DNA of 64,000 bases, from NCBI RefSeq assembly GCF_010389155.1, contig NC_057766.1:33737516-33801515 (forward strand), given 5' to 3'. Made by a program: the position numbers and the translations under genes. This stretch comes from Erigeron canadensis (lineage: Eukaryota > Streptophyta > Magnoliopsida > Asterales > Asteraceae). Of this stretch, positions 10,711 through 22,938 are shown one piece after another. The notes beneath the pieces are model-generated. The model did no database searches, had not been told where the DNA came from, and saw only the letters and a list, made by a program, of their open reading frames with translations. Numbering within the stretch: the stretch's first letter is position 1; every line of letters starts with the position of its first letter.

Positions 10711-12345
10711 TATGTGATCTATTAATTACAAAGATCAAAACTTGAAGGGGGGTTAAGGGTTGGTTGAATTTTAATTAATTAATTAAAGTGGTTTTCTTAT
10801 TTTAATTAATTATTAATTTCGTTTTAATTAAATAAAAATTAGGGTTTTGTTTAATTAAAGTTTAACCTTGTTCAATGGAGATTGAAACCCTCAAACAAGT
10901 TTTGAATTGTGAATTGATATAAATTATGTGATGAATTGCATGATTATGTGTATCGTTTTATTTATTGTTAAATAAATTGTAAAATCACATGAAATTCATG
11001 CAAAGTTTATTGTGATTTTACTGGATATATAAAGAGTTATATTATGCAAAGAATGTTGATCCAATAATTAGGGTTAATTATTAGATAATTATGTGACAAT
11101 GTGATTTTTGCGTGTAAATTTTCTGATGTGCGACAGTTTACTAGAAAAATCATATAAAATAATCTGTAATGAGTTAGGAGTCGTGTTTTGGACTGTAGAA
11201 GCCCAACACATAGGGCTACAGCTTTGTAGTTTTGGTCGAAAGCTGAATCGGACCAGAAACAGGTGTAAACTGGTCATCAAGATGCTGGAAATTTCCAGAC
11301 AGCAAGTTTTTGTGTTTTATGTGCAACTTGTTTTTGTTTAAAGGCTTACGCAATCAAGGTAACTTGATGCATGTGGTCCTTTTCTTCGGAAGGGGGAGCC
11401 GGAATTGAACTTTTGCATGAACCATAGTGACCATGTTTAGGTGGCCCACCTTAACTTGTTATTTGATTAAATAGTTCGGTAATTAGTAAGTTTATTAATT
11501 TTGTATTTTATTTATAAGTTGTATAAAGGTGATGCAAAATTGGTTTTGAAAATAAACTTGACTAAGAACTATCGAAATAGAGATTTCATTAATAAAATTG
11601 GAGTTTTGCAACCTTGAGATACACCGGCTCACCCATTTGAACAAACTCTAAGAGAGGTATAAGTCGGAGTGCGCTAGCCTTCTAAAAGGGCGGGTTTTTA
11701 AATCGCGTTTATCGCATACCTTTGCCCTTGCGCTTCTTTGTGCGTTCAAATGGAGCTACCGAGCTCTCTTGTGTTATAAGACTATACAAAAGATTTTATT
11801 AAATATTATGTTTTGAAGATTATGCATGAATCTTCAAAACATAAACTTTTGATTCACATCAAATGCATTACCCATTTAAAGTTAAGTCAATGCCACCCAC
11901 TTTGCTAAGAACACTTGCCAGTGCTTTTTGCTCTACGTGAGACGTAGGTGAATTGTATCTCTTCAAGGTGGATTACCACTCGTCGTGAGACGGCGGTGGA
12001 CTATCTACATGTTCTTAATTGGGCGACTTAAAACGAGTTAAGAGGTGAGACCTTAACCCGTGGCATAAGATGGGACAAAACATGTTTACAAAACGCTTAA
12101 TACCCCTTTACAGTGTTATTGTAAGTCCCATAAACCTAGGAGTTGCATGAATGCAATTATCGATTTTCGATTACCTTTTGAATGCCGTCATTTCTAGCAG
12201 ATCAACTGATGAAATGATTGTATGTCAAGTTGGATCCTAGCCTTAGTGAAAGTAATTTGTTAGATGAATTTAACAAGGGTAAAATTACATTTCTTAAGGA
12301 TAATTATCGGAATACTGATAATTGAACTTTTTGTCTGTTTTGTAG
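10711..12345 (+). other. Long untranslated leader of the copia element, with a strong hairpin
   Basis: About 1.6 kb separates the primer-binding site from gag, which is long for copia. No ORF here looks real. The standout structure is a perfect 16-bp stem at 11806-11821 and 11829-11844 around the 7-nt loop ATGCATG. The self-complementary ATGCAT in the loop is what a kissing-loop dimerisation signal would need. Confidence 0.6.
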
Positions 12346-15300
12346 ATGGCAACAATCAATACCACTCAAAACATACATCAATCGGCGTTCAGGCTGATGT
12401 TGGAAAGGGAAAAGCTTTCTGGACCAAATTTCAATGATTGGTATCGTCAGCTCCGGATTGTTTTGAGAGCTGAGAGGAAATACCAAGTCCTTGATGAGCC
12501 AAGACCCGTTGCTCCTGCTGCCAATGCTTCTACTGAAGCATTAGCGGAATATGCGGCTGCATATGATAGACATAATGAGGTCGCTTGTCTGATGTTGGGA
12601 AGCATGAATGCTGACCTACAAAGGCAATTTGAGCATTCATTTCCATGTGATATGCTCACTGAACTCAAGTCTATGTTCGAGAAGCAAGCTGGCGTGGAGT
12701 TATACGATCTTATCGATGTACTCCATGACTTGCGACATGAACAAGGAACACCGGTGAGCGCTCATATCCTTAAGATGAAAGGATACTTTGAGCAGTTGGA
12801 AAGGTTGAAATTTCCTTATGCAAAGCAAGTACAAATTGGTTTGATTCTCAAGTCCTTATCTAAGGATTTTGAAGAATTCGGACGCAATTATACTATGCAT
12901 AGCATGGATAAAACCGTTCCGGAACTTCTTGCAATGGCTGTTGAATTTGAAAAGAAGTTACCAAAGAAAACTGCTACTCCCAATTGTCTCATGATAAAGG
13001 GGGGTAAGGTCCAAAAAGGCAAACAACCGAAGGGAAAGGGCAAGGCTGACGGTAAAGGAAAGCAAGTTGATGCTCCTAAACCTAAGAAGACCCCTCCGGC
13101 GAAGAAGGAACATCCCGCTAAGAACCTACCTTGTTACCATTGTAATGAAGTGGGTCATTGGAAGCGGAATTGTCCCAAGTATCTTGCTGAGTTGAAGAAG
13201 AAGCAGCCCGGTACGTCCGGGACTTCAGGTATGTTCTTCACCATTGAATTATATTCATTTTCTAAGCGGAATTCATGGGTTTACGACACTGGGTGTGGTA
13301 CTCATATCTGTAATTCTTTACAGGGGCTTAGAAGAGGAAGGAAACTGAAGCCGGGATCTTTACAACTGTTCGTGGGAAATGGCCTACCTGCAGCTGTGGA
13401 AGAGATCGGGGATTATCATTTGGTTTTACCTAGTGGTTTAATAATTGTCTTGAACGATTGTCATTATGCACCTTCTATTACTAGAGGTGTTATTTCAGTT
13501 TCTTTGTTGAAAAACAACGGTTACGTTAATGTCTTTAATGATATTGGAATTTCAGTTTCTCGAAATAATGTTCATTATTTTGATGCTATTGCTTGTGATG
13601 GTATTTATGAAATTGATATGCGTGGTTGTGATTCAAAGGATAGTTCAATGTATCAAGTTAGCAAACGAGTTAAGTCCACTTTGGACTCGACTTATCTTTG
13701 GCATTGTCGGCTTGCTCATGTTGGCAAGAAACGCATTGAAAGACTTCAAAGGGACGGTGTCTTGCAATCAAATGATGAATCATTTGAAAAATGCGTGTCT
13801 TGTGTTTCTGGCAAAATGACAAGGAAACCTTTTCCAAATAAACCGGAGAGGGCTAAAGATCTACTTGGACTAATACATTCGGATGTATGTGGCCCATTTA
13901 GACATGTGTCAAGGAAAGGTGCTAGCTATTTCGTCACTTTTACGGATGATTTCAGTCGTTATGGTTATGTTTACTTGATTAAGCATAAACATGAAGTCTT
14001 TGAAACATTCAAGGAATTTAAAAGTGAAGTGGAGAATCAACTCGGTAAAACCATCAAGATCCTCCGTTCGGATCGAGGTGGTGAATACTTGAGTCAAGAG
14101 TTTAAGGATTATCTCAAAGCTTGTGGTATAGTTCAACAGCTTACTCCTCCATATACTCCTCAACACAATGGTGTTTCGGAGAGGAGGAATCGAACCTTGT
14201 TGGAAATGGTTCGATCAATGATGATTCATACGACTCTTCCTTTTTCGTTTTGGGATTATGCCCTTGAGACTGCTGTTCGCATTCTCAATATGGTTCCAAC
14301 TAAGAAAGTTGACAAGACACCGCATGAATTGTGGCATGGGAGTATTCCTCAATTGTCTTACTTAAAGGTCTGGGGATGTGAGGCGCTCGTGAAACGAGAT
14401 ACGCCTGACAAGCTTGCTCCTAGATCTGTCAAGTGCATCTTTGTAGGATACCCAAAGGAAACGATGGGTTACTACTTCTACTTTCCTACGGAAAACACTG
14501 TCAAGGTTCATCGATATGCTGAGTTCTTTGAAAAGAAACTCATATCTCAAGAAGACAGTGGGAGGATTGTTGAACTTGATGAGCATCAAGAAGATGTGTC
14601 AACTTCTAAAGATACTAGCAATCTTCAACTTGGGGGGGGAAATGTTCAAAGAGATGAATCTCTAGATGAACTTCAAGTTGAAGATGAAGCGATTCCACTT
14701 CGTAAGTCCTCAAGGACTATACGTGCTCGTGATAGATTAAATCTTATGATTGAGTCTGAACAACACGTGGTAGGAGATTTGAATGAACCTCCTAATTTCA
14801 ATGCTGCATTATCAGATCCGGAATCTGAAAAATGGCTTGAAGCTGCGAATGTGGAAATGAAATCCATGAAAGACAATCAAGTCTGGAGCTTGGTTGATCT
14901 TCCACCAAATGGTAGAACCGTTGGGTGTAAATGGATCTTCAAGAAGAAGACCGACATGGATGGAAATATACACACCTATAAAGCTCGTCTTGTGGCGAAA
15001 GGTTATACTCAACTCTTTGGAGTTGATTATGAGGAAACCTTTTCTCCGGTTGCGGACATTAGAGCTATTAGGATCATCTTAGCCATAGCGGCGTACTATG
15101 ACTTTGAGATATGGCAAATGGATGTCAAAACCGCTTTCTTGAATGGTTTTCTAGACGAGGAAGTCTATATGGACCAACCTGAAGGTTTTGTCAATCCAAA
15201 ACATCCCAACAAAGTATGCAAGCTTCAAAGGTCCATTTATGGACTAAAGCAAGCATCAAGAAGTTGGAATAAAAGGTTTGATGAAGAGATCAAAAAGTTT

Positions 15301-16358
15301 GGTTTTGTTCAGAATCCTGATGAGCCATGTGTATATCGCAGAGCTAGTGGGAGTAATGTTACTTTCCTTGTCTTATATGTCGATGACATATTAATAATAG
15401 GAAATCACATTCCAATGTTGAAAGACGTTAAATCTTATCTTGGAAAGTGTTTTGCTATGAAAGACTTGGGTGAAGCGGCATTCATACTCGGAATCAAAAT
15501 CTATAGAGATAGAAGTAATCGGTTGATCGGATTGAGTCAAAGTGCGTATATAGATAAAATCTTGAAGAGATTCAAGATGGAAAATTCTAAGCGTGGGAAC
15601 TTGCCTATGCAAGAAGGACTTAATTTATCCAACAAGAATGGTGCTTCTACACCTGAAGAGGTGGAGCGTATGAAGAGAATTCCTTATGCTTCGGCGGTGG
15701 GTTCTATCATGTATGCGGTTAGATGCACTAGACCTGACATTGCGTTCGCGCAAAATATTGTAAGCCGATATCAGCAAAATCCGGAGAGGATCATTGGACT
15801 GCTGTGAAAAACATTCTAAAGTACATGCGTGCTACTAAAGAATTGTTTTTGGTGTATGGAGGAAATCCGGATCAAGAGCTTAAAGTCACTGGATACTGTG
15901 ATGCTGGATTTCAGACTGATAAGGATGATACCAAGTCTCAGTCAGGGTATGTCTTCATTCTAAATGGAGGAGCAGTAGATTGGAAGAGCAAGAAGCAATC
16001 TACCGTTGCTATGTCTGCTACAGAGTCTGAGTATATAGCTGCTTCGGATGCAGCAATGGAAGCTGTCTGGATCAGAAAGTTTATTTCTGGGCTTGATGTG
16101 ATGCCATCAAATAATACACCTATGGATCTGTACTGTGATAATTCTGGAGCAATTGTCATTGCCAATGAACCTGGGGTTCAAAAGGGTGCCAGACATTACC
16201 AAAGGAGATATCACTATGTTCGAGAGCAAATCGAATCACGTGAAATCAATTTACTCAAAGTTCACACAGATAATAACTTGGCGGATCCTTTCACAAAGGC
16301 ATTGTCGAAGGGAAAGCTCAACAAGCATGCAGAAGGCTTAGGTCTTAGATATTGCTAA
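12346..16358 (+). CDS. Ty1/copia gag-pol polyprotein, one frameshift
   Basis: The product would supply capsid protein and all enzymes for retrotransposition. From the ATG at 12346 (MATINTTQN) the order is: gag; a CCHC zinc knuckle [14 protein letters not shown] starting at residue 263; protease with DTG (D314); integrase with the His/Cys zinc region and catalytic D513, D576 and E612 (a D,D35E spacing); reverse transcriptase with YVDD at 1011-1014; and RNase H with CDAGF, ESEYIA and DNSGAI. The ORF closes early at TGA 15805-15807 because one base is missing near 15782. The frame that continues the family sequence ([16 protein letters not shown]) runs on to TAA at 16356-16358. The codons around the break are well conserved, so it is either a very recent mutation or a sequencing indel. 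Family knowledge gives the domain roles; the exact copia lineage is not assigned. Confidence 0.95.
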
Positions 16359-17232
16359 GTTATTTCATGTAAATCTGTGATTAGTATTTGGATAATGGGA
16401 TGTTAAACAATTGTTATTTTCAATAAAATGAATTTTTATACGCGGTATAAGTGGTTTCATTTTTATAATAATTGTGTCCTATATTTACATGTTTAAATCC
16501 ATGAATATTAGTTCAATATTCTAAATGTCTATTGTCGATTAATTATATGGGAATATAATTAAAGTAAGACAATTGTGAGAGATTGGTGAAAATATTTAAG
16601 GGAATGTTTTGAAGATGGTGGATCGTACCAAACTCACATGATATTCAAAAGGTGAATATTAGACTTACCCCACAGAACGAATTATCATTTTATGGATCGA
16701 CGTCATTAAATGAAATTCGTGAAATGGTTACTTTATTTATCCTTTGACTTGAGATACAAGTGAGTTATGCATGTGTGGATTGCATTTCTTGATATAATTC
16801 CTAACTGTCCTGAACAAGGCAGTAATAAAGGGCTATTTTCAGAAATGTTAAGAAACGACATGGCCAGACATTTGTAGTCAATACAGGATTTGTTCCTTCA
16901 ATTTGCAACTGAAGTATGATACCATTTGGGCCCCTCATTAATTAATTAAGATGTTTGTATGGCCGTACCCAAATGAACTCAAAAGGATTCTTGACTAATT
17001 TGGTAATCTTGATTAATTGTAAAAAATGAGAAACATAATCGTTAAATTATGAAATGACATTGATCCATATTCATAATTAACAAGGGTATCTGAACAAAGG
17101 GATATTAAAGACTAAATCATTTCAACTTGGCAATTTTAAAAATCTATTCTTAAATATTTCCGGGAGCATTTGGAGTGTTGCTAGACGCCAACCAATGTTA
17201 TTGCGTTTATAATAACATGCTCAAGTGGGAGC
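16359..17232 (+). other. Non-coding 3' region of the copia element and polypurine tract
   Basis: About 870 bp between the pol stop and the 3' LTR with no convincing ORF. An AATAAA-like signal lies at 16421-16427. The stretch ends in the short purine tract AAGTGGGAG just before the LTR at 17233. Confidence 0.65.
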
Positions 17233-18037
17233 TGTTGGCATATGATCATATTATTATAAATTGCATGTCCGGGAATAATTTAAGCCTACGGGGTCACACG
17301 AAATGACACGGTAACTCGATAATAACAATTGATATATTAAAGTAATATATTAATTAGTTTGATCACGAAATAATTAATTAAACATAATTAAAGGATTAAT
17401 TATATTTAATTAATTAAAAAGGAGGATTAAAATGTGAAAATTGGAAAGTGGGCTTGGACCTAGGTCCATGACATGGGACACTTTTCATCAAGGCTTTCCA
17501 TAGCCTTGATGTTGCTTAGTTTCCAAGTTATTGATAACCTAAAATTACCCTATAAATACAAGGGCTAATTCCTAGGTTTTTCATTCATTCATTCACATAA
17601 TTAAAATTCTTCTTTTCTCTTGTATCATTCGACCGAACCTTTAAGGGAATTCGGTTTTGTTACATCCAACAATTCTCATAAATCCCTTATACAAATTAAT
17701 GCTTAATGCTTAGCATTAATTGTGGTTCAACATTGTTTACGGCAACAATAGGTTTTGGTTTAAAGGGATTTCGAATTAAAGGGAGATAACAAAGGGTTGT
17801 TTGGTTCGTGATCGGGGTACTAGCATACGGTATAGGGGTGTCTAGTGTGCGATCGTAGAGGGGTTTTGCTTTAAATCCTAAACTAATAATAATCTTATTA
17901 TTAATAATATTATTGGAAGCTTTGCGCAAAGGTACACGTTTCGATTCTTTCTTTGTTAATTAATTTGATTGCATATACGTTTCTTTTCCGCTGCGTACTC
18001 GTGAATTGTTATATGTTTATATGCTCATATTCTAACA
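17233..18037 (+). repeat. 3' LTR of the young copia element
   Basis: 805 bp with the same TGTTGG...CTAACA ends as the left LTR. The 4-bp length difference is fully explained by five small indels in C, T, TC and A/G runs. No base substitutions were seen on reading both copies side by side. Confidence 0.97.
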
Positions 18038-18042
18038 TCACA

Positions 18043-18738
18043 CATACAACTGAAGGGAAATAGGAACGATTTCCTAGCACAACGATTTCCTAAAGATAAT
18101 AGAAACAAGAAACTAGATCAACGACATACAAGATTTATTGTGATTCGTCCCTAGTGGGGGGCCTAGTCCAATTGGCTGCAGCTAGGTTGTTTTTTTAAGC
18201 TCTGCTAATTCATTCGTGGCAAAGTCCACCAATGACTCATGATTCCAGGATTGACTTCGTACGAGTCCGGTGACTCGTGAACCGTATGAGTCAAATTTGA
18301 CAAAGTGCATAGCTTTTACTTACGATCTGAGATCTATTAGTAGTGGGGTTGGTGTTGGGGCGTTCAGATGGCCATGAAAAACATGTCACTCCTTTCAATA
18401 GATATACAGAGAAGAGACAAGGAGACAATAAAGTAGAGGACAAGAAAGACGACGATGTTTTCACTTTGAAAAGGAGTGTATATTTTAGGATATATTTTAC
18501 GGGCTTAAGATTTATGAGCTGAAATAGAGTGGGTTTCATTGAGCCCACTTAATAAATGTCGTTTCTCTATAACATAAAATTGTTATTAATTATACTTATA
18601 GCCATATAGGTTTGGAAATTAATTATTACTGGAGTAATAATTATTTAATATTTGAGATAATGTTGTTACATCTAATATAAAGTTTTTAATGTTTAATTTA
18701 ACTTTATAATACATACATTTATTACTAATATATATATA
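18043..18738. other. Intronic/intergenic DNA, nothing recognised
   Basis: AT-rich sequence after the copia insertion and before the Helitron. It belongs to the enlarged intron of the formin remnant. I see no ORF, repeat pair or motif worth naming apart from scattered GAGTC-type direct and inverted words. Confidence 0.4.
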
Positions 18739-19675
18739 TCTATCGATAACTCTTATAAAATAATAGTTAACAAAGCATTATAAAGCTCTCTTGCAATCTA
18801 AAACTAATTTGAAAAATTGGCACATAAGATTTTATCCTATGTGTCAACCTCATATTTTTTCTTTAAATAAACTATATATTTAGAAAACAAATGAACGTAT
18901 ATATGTTAAAATAAATAAATAAATACATATATTGTAAGAATCTAAGATCTTCTCTTTAGATAAAATAATATATTCTCTTTAGTTTAAAAAATCACGTCTA
19001 TACCTAATGATATTTCATTATCTTTTTTATTCAATATTTATATGAGGTTTCTTTCGGATTTTTTTTTATGGTGATTATATGAAAGTTTGCTCAGGCCATT
19101 GGTTAGTTGGAACTCTCATCGCATTAATCATTAGTGGCAATATTTAAAGTTTATAAGCTTTTTTATCACCACTAAATTATATTCATCTTATATAAGTTAA
19201 GAGCTTTGTATAATATCATAACTTTCTGAAAGAGTTATGTTAATTCTTTCGTTCATATCACTATGAAAATTATGTACAACTTTTGGTTTAATTCTTTTAT
19301 CTTTTTTTGAATTTTATGATAATGGTTATTATAATCTCTTTTTTCTTTTGTTTTCTAACAATACAATTTTTCATTGTGATGATGAGAAAAATATTATGAT
19401 GGTGGACGAAGAGTTAGTTCAAAACAAGTGTATATAACAATTAGTTTAATGATTGGATAATGAATACGTTATTGCTAATTTAATTAAGTGAAACTAAATA
19501 GATTGTTCGTCCATATGTTTTTTTTTTACGATCATTATTGATCTATTCTATTAACTTATTTGTTCACATATTAAGCATTTCATTAAATGTTTTTTTAAGC
19601 AAGTTTAACTCAAATCTCACTTTATTGAGCACCTTTTTAAAGCAGCCGCACATCATGCGGGTAAAAAAATCCTAG
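18739..19675 (+). mobile_element. Non-autonomous Helitron
   Basis: The left end is TCTATCGATAACTC preceded by A. The right end is the hairpin CCGCA-CATCA-TGCGG (19646-19660), then an A-rich spacer and CTAG (19672-19675) followed by T. TC...hairpin...CTRR inserted between A and T is the Helitron signature. No Rep/helicase ORF is present. The subterminal sequence GGCACATAAGATTTTATCCTATGTG at about 18819 resembles that of the second Helitron near 57177, so the two belong to related families. Confidence 0.75.
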
Positions 19676-21517
19676 TATATATATACAGTATTTAACAGTA
19701 TATTATATATTTTTTTACTCTTATGAGTCACGATACAAGTCACGAGTCATAAATTAAGAAAACGAGTCGCGTCACGAGTCTCGAGTTGACAATTATGTCC
19801 TCAATCTCCACCAGTTCCTATTGATTCGAATTAACCGCTCAATGAATTCAGAGCAACAACACGACTCCCCACTAGCAGGAGAGATTTCGTTGGGAACTTT
19901 GGTCTTCAGAATCCAACTTCGATTTCAACATGTGACAAAATACTTCTCGTGCTCCCACTAATACAAAATCCCGTCCAAGTTTAAACCTCCAAATAAGCTA
20001 TAGCACGAAACCCAAAACACTCCAAACCTGCTAGCTCTGTTTTTGTAATACAAGTAGCACATCCAAGTTTCCATGACATACCAATCAACCGAAAATTGAC
20101 CATATAATACATAACCCGTTTCATACTTCGAGCCACGACTAGCCATGATAACCTTTCATTGCTGGTTCCCGAAGTTAACCTCATGACCTTGTTCATTCAA
20201 TTTCCTGACAGAAATCAACTTCTTTAGACCTGAAATAACCTAGACACCCTTCAAAGTCCATGAACCGGCATCAACCGACTAGAGTATTCAAATCTATGTC
20301 CCCATGCCCTGTACTTCAGAACTTCACTGTTCACCAGTCCTACCTTTCGAAGATCCCCAACTTTTAGATTACGTAGTGCGTCACTGTCGTGGGTAGCATG
20401 AAATGAGGCGCATAAATCCATGACCGAGAAATCTACACTACTCTCTACTCTGCAATGAGCGCCTTGTTTGAGCTGTCTATAGTGTTCAGTTCTTTCTTAT
20501 ATCCCGATATTGATTCCTGTCATAGGAGCATCTCCACCGACCAAAGAAACAAGCCACTTGTTTCTAACGTTTTCTTTCACCTTGCTTAACTAGACGAATC
20601 CAAAGCCACCTACTTAAACGGATCCATACCGATTGTTTTTCATGCAACACACTGATCTCCTCTTATCACGAACAAGCCATTCAATGAGCACAAAGAACTC
20701 AACATCAGCACACCTTGCTTAAAATTTTGGTCTGACCTTCACTACCTCGTTAATTGGTTTCTCAATTATAAAACACCTGCTTACAACCACTAACCAAATG
20801 GAAAAAAAAAAGAAACAAATAAAAACTGAGCCCCTTGCTTCTAACACCCCCCCCCCCCCCCCCCCCCCCCCCTCCCCACACCCGCCCACACAGCCACACA
20901 CTTTTTTGTGATTTTTCTCAAACTAAGCCTGACCTGATTCAAAGCTTTCTGCTTGGTTAAGCCTTCCCCATCCGGATTGACACCTACCTTCAGAACAATC
21001 CCGCAAACAACGGACTATTGTTTTTCATTCGAGAGTCGTGCAACTATTTTTCATTCAAGAACGGTGCCATGATCAGACTTGATTACTTGAACACCCTCAC
21101 GATCTCCGCTTTCTGTTGTAAACACACTCCCGAAACAACTGTCGCTGTCCCGAAACCCAGACTTTCTACTACTTATTCACGAACCCCCCCAAAAAATCCT
21201 AGTCTACCAAATCAAGACCTAATCTGTCTAACTCAACGTAATCAAACCCTAAATTTCCCCAAAAGAACCTCATCGGAACCCTTATATGCGGAAATCAGAT
21301 CTAAGTCTACCCAAATCAGCTTCACTGGAAGGGTGGCCACCCTAATAAAAAAACTGACAGACAGCGACTGTTCAGACTATTCTGGCTAGAGGCGCCGGAT
21401 GTGGTGGCTGGTCTTGGCTGGAACCTTAATCTAGGTGACGGAAGTGGTGGTCGCTCTTGGCCTGAGCCCTAACTGGGTGCCAGCTGTGTGATCAGAACTT
21501 TGAACCTGATACTAGTT
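19676..21517 (-). mobile_element. Degenerate minus-strand LTR-retrotransposon body (leader/gag side)
   Basis: The region lies upstream, in plus coordinates, of a minus-strand LTR and its primer-binding-site-like sequence, so it should hold the leader and 5' coding part of an element on the minus strand. Minus-strand reading gives only short open stretches (for example 19958-20196) with no domain I can name, so decay is advanced. A pure run of 26 C (20847-20872) sits inside. Confidence 0.4.
20847..20872. repeat. 26-base poly-C run
   Basis: An uninterrupted run of 26 C, followed by T and CCCC. It is poly-G on the minus strand and so could form i-motif or G-quadruplex structures. Its true length is uncertain in any assembly. 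Confidence 0.9.
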
Positions 21518-21909
21518 GTTAGGAATTTGAGGTCTAATTAATAGACACGAAAACCATTACTTAGGAGTCAGTTCTGATATATAAACACACAATACAAAAT
21601 CAACATAAAGATAAAGAACACAAAGACTTAAACGTGGTTTCTAACATAGTATGCGTGAACTAGTCAATGGGGGGCAACTGAGTTATTCTTTAATGAGTCC
21701 CTCAAATATACATGTACAAAAGATATCCATATATATATATAGGTTACACAAATTAGGGTTCCATTTGCTAATGTTCACTAAGTAACCTAACAAAACTGGA
21801 CCTTATTTAATTAAGGCTAGATGCCTTAGTTCCCTACTAATTTTCTGTAGCCTTTAGTGGGCCGATAGCAACATATATGGCAACAACGTCACTATACATG
21901 GCTTAACAG
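21518..21909 (-). repeat. LTR of a decayed minus-strand copia-like element
   Basis: The segment begins TGTTAGGAATTTGAGG and ends GGCTTAACA, giving TG...CA ends of about 390 bp. Immediately to its left is CCTGATACTAG, close to the reverse complement of the initiator-tRNA primer-binding site (CTGATACCA). This orders LTR then PBS on the minus strand, so it would be the 5' LTR. The matching 3' LTR was not found to the left. Confidence 0.55.
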
Positions 21910-22938
21910 ACTAAGGTTGTAGTTCTTGGTGGTGGACCAAGTCTATATTCCCAATTTAAGCATGACTAGTGATGACGATGAGTATGAGTAGATGACTATG
22001 ACGAAGAAATATCTGAAGCACAATGGTCTTTCTACAAGGTGACGTACTTCTCTGATTTTTTTACCCTTTTAGTTTGGACTATTCGAGTGCTCATCGTGAA
22101 AGTTTGTTTTCAGTTTTCTTTTGAAGAAATTCCAAAAGTTTAACAGCTAGTTCACGACTGGGATTATGATCACAATTTTATGTTTCTAGTAAAAATAAAT
22201 AAAATTTTAATACAGGTACTCTAGTAGGTCGTTTATCACCTTGTCATTTTTCTATATTTTCTTTAATAATCATATCTTCTCATGTAAACCTTACTCCAAC
22301 TCATGTCCATGATGCAACAACAAATGCAACAGTAGGTGAAGCTACAACATAATCGATGGTCCAACCATAGAACTGAATATTATAACTCTTAGTCAACTAA
22401 AGGATTCAATGTATTGACCGTGAAAATCAACAACGAAATTGAAGGCTAAACTTTAAGCCGTCAGCTCAATACTCTTTGGATTCTTAATTACTGAAGTCTT
22501 TTTGGATTAGGTTTATAAAACTAACCCAATGGAACTCAACAATGTTGAGTCATTTATGTTGCTTGATTGTACGTACAATTGAGTATTCATGTTAGTGTAG
22601 GATAACCTCCAAATAAATTGTCAATTCTATTAAAAGCAATTGATTCGACGTGGCCCATGATGTGGCGATTAATGTTTGTCTAGTTCCTTCTCGATACCAT
22701 ATGAAAGTGAAAGTAGAATTCTATTGTATTAAGTAAATTTCCATATATGTACTTGTAAATCGACGTGTATGAGAAATCGTAGAGGCCAATTATACAATGT
22801 TTGGCTTAACTACAGTCCTCTACCAAACTTTTTACAATAATTATATCATAGAGGATAAATCATATATACAATGTTTGGCTTTAACTACAATCCTCTACAA
22901 TATCTTAGTATTAATGGTATGTCTGGTGGATATATTAG
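21910..22938. other. Intron-like DNA between LTR element and formin exon
   Basis: About 1 kb without a gene. An acidic open stretch (DYDEEISEAQWSFYK) at about 21993-22039 is followed by a GT and could be a captured exon, but the evidence is weak. A 20-bp-scale partial duplication (ACAATGTTTGGCTT...CAATGTTTGGCTTT) occurs at about 22794 and 22869. Confidence 0.3.

Larger units (their letters stand above)
9884..18037 (+). mobile_element. Young, near-complete Ty1/copia retrotransposon with perfect TSD
   Basis: The element has two nearly identical LTRs (9884-10692 and 17233-18037), a primer-binding site after the left LTR, a gag-pol ORF and a purine-rich tract before the right LTR. It is bounded by the 5-bp target duplication TCACA (9879-9883 and 18038-18042). 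By eye the LTRs differ only by single- or two-base indels in homopolymer or pyrimidine runs, with no substitutions, so insertion was very recent. Pol is open except for one 1-nt frameshift near 15782. It inserted in the sense orientation into an intron of the formin pseudogene, next to an older minus-strand copia remnant. Confidence 0.97.

Noticed and set aside
21018..21389. 123-codon plus-strand open frame
   Set aside because: Low-complexity composition, no recognisable domain, and it lies inside the leader side of a decayed minus-strand LTR element.
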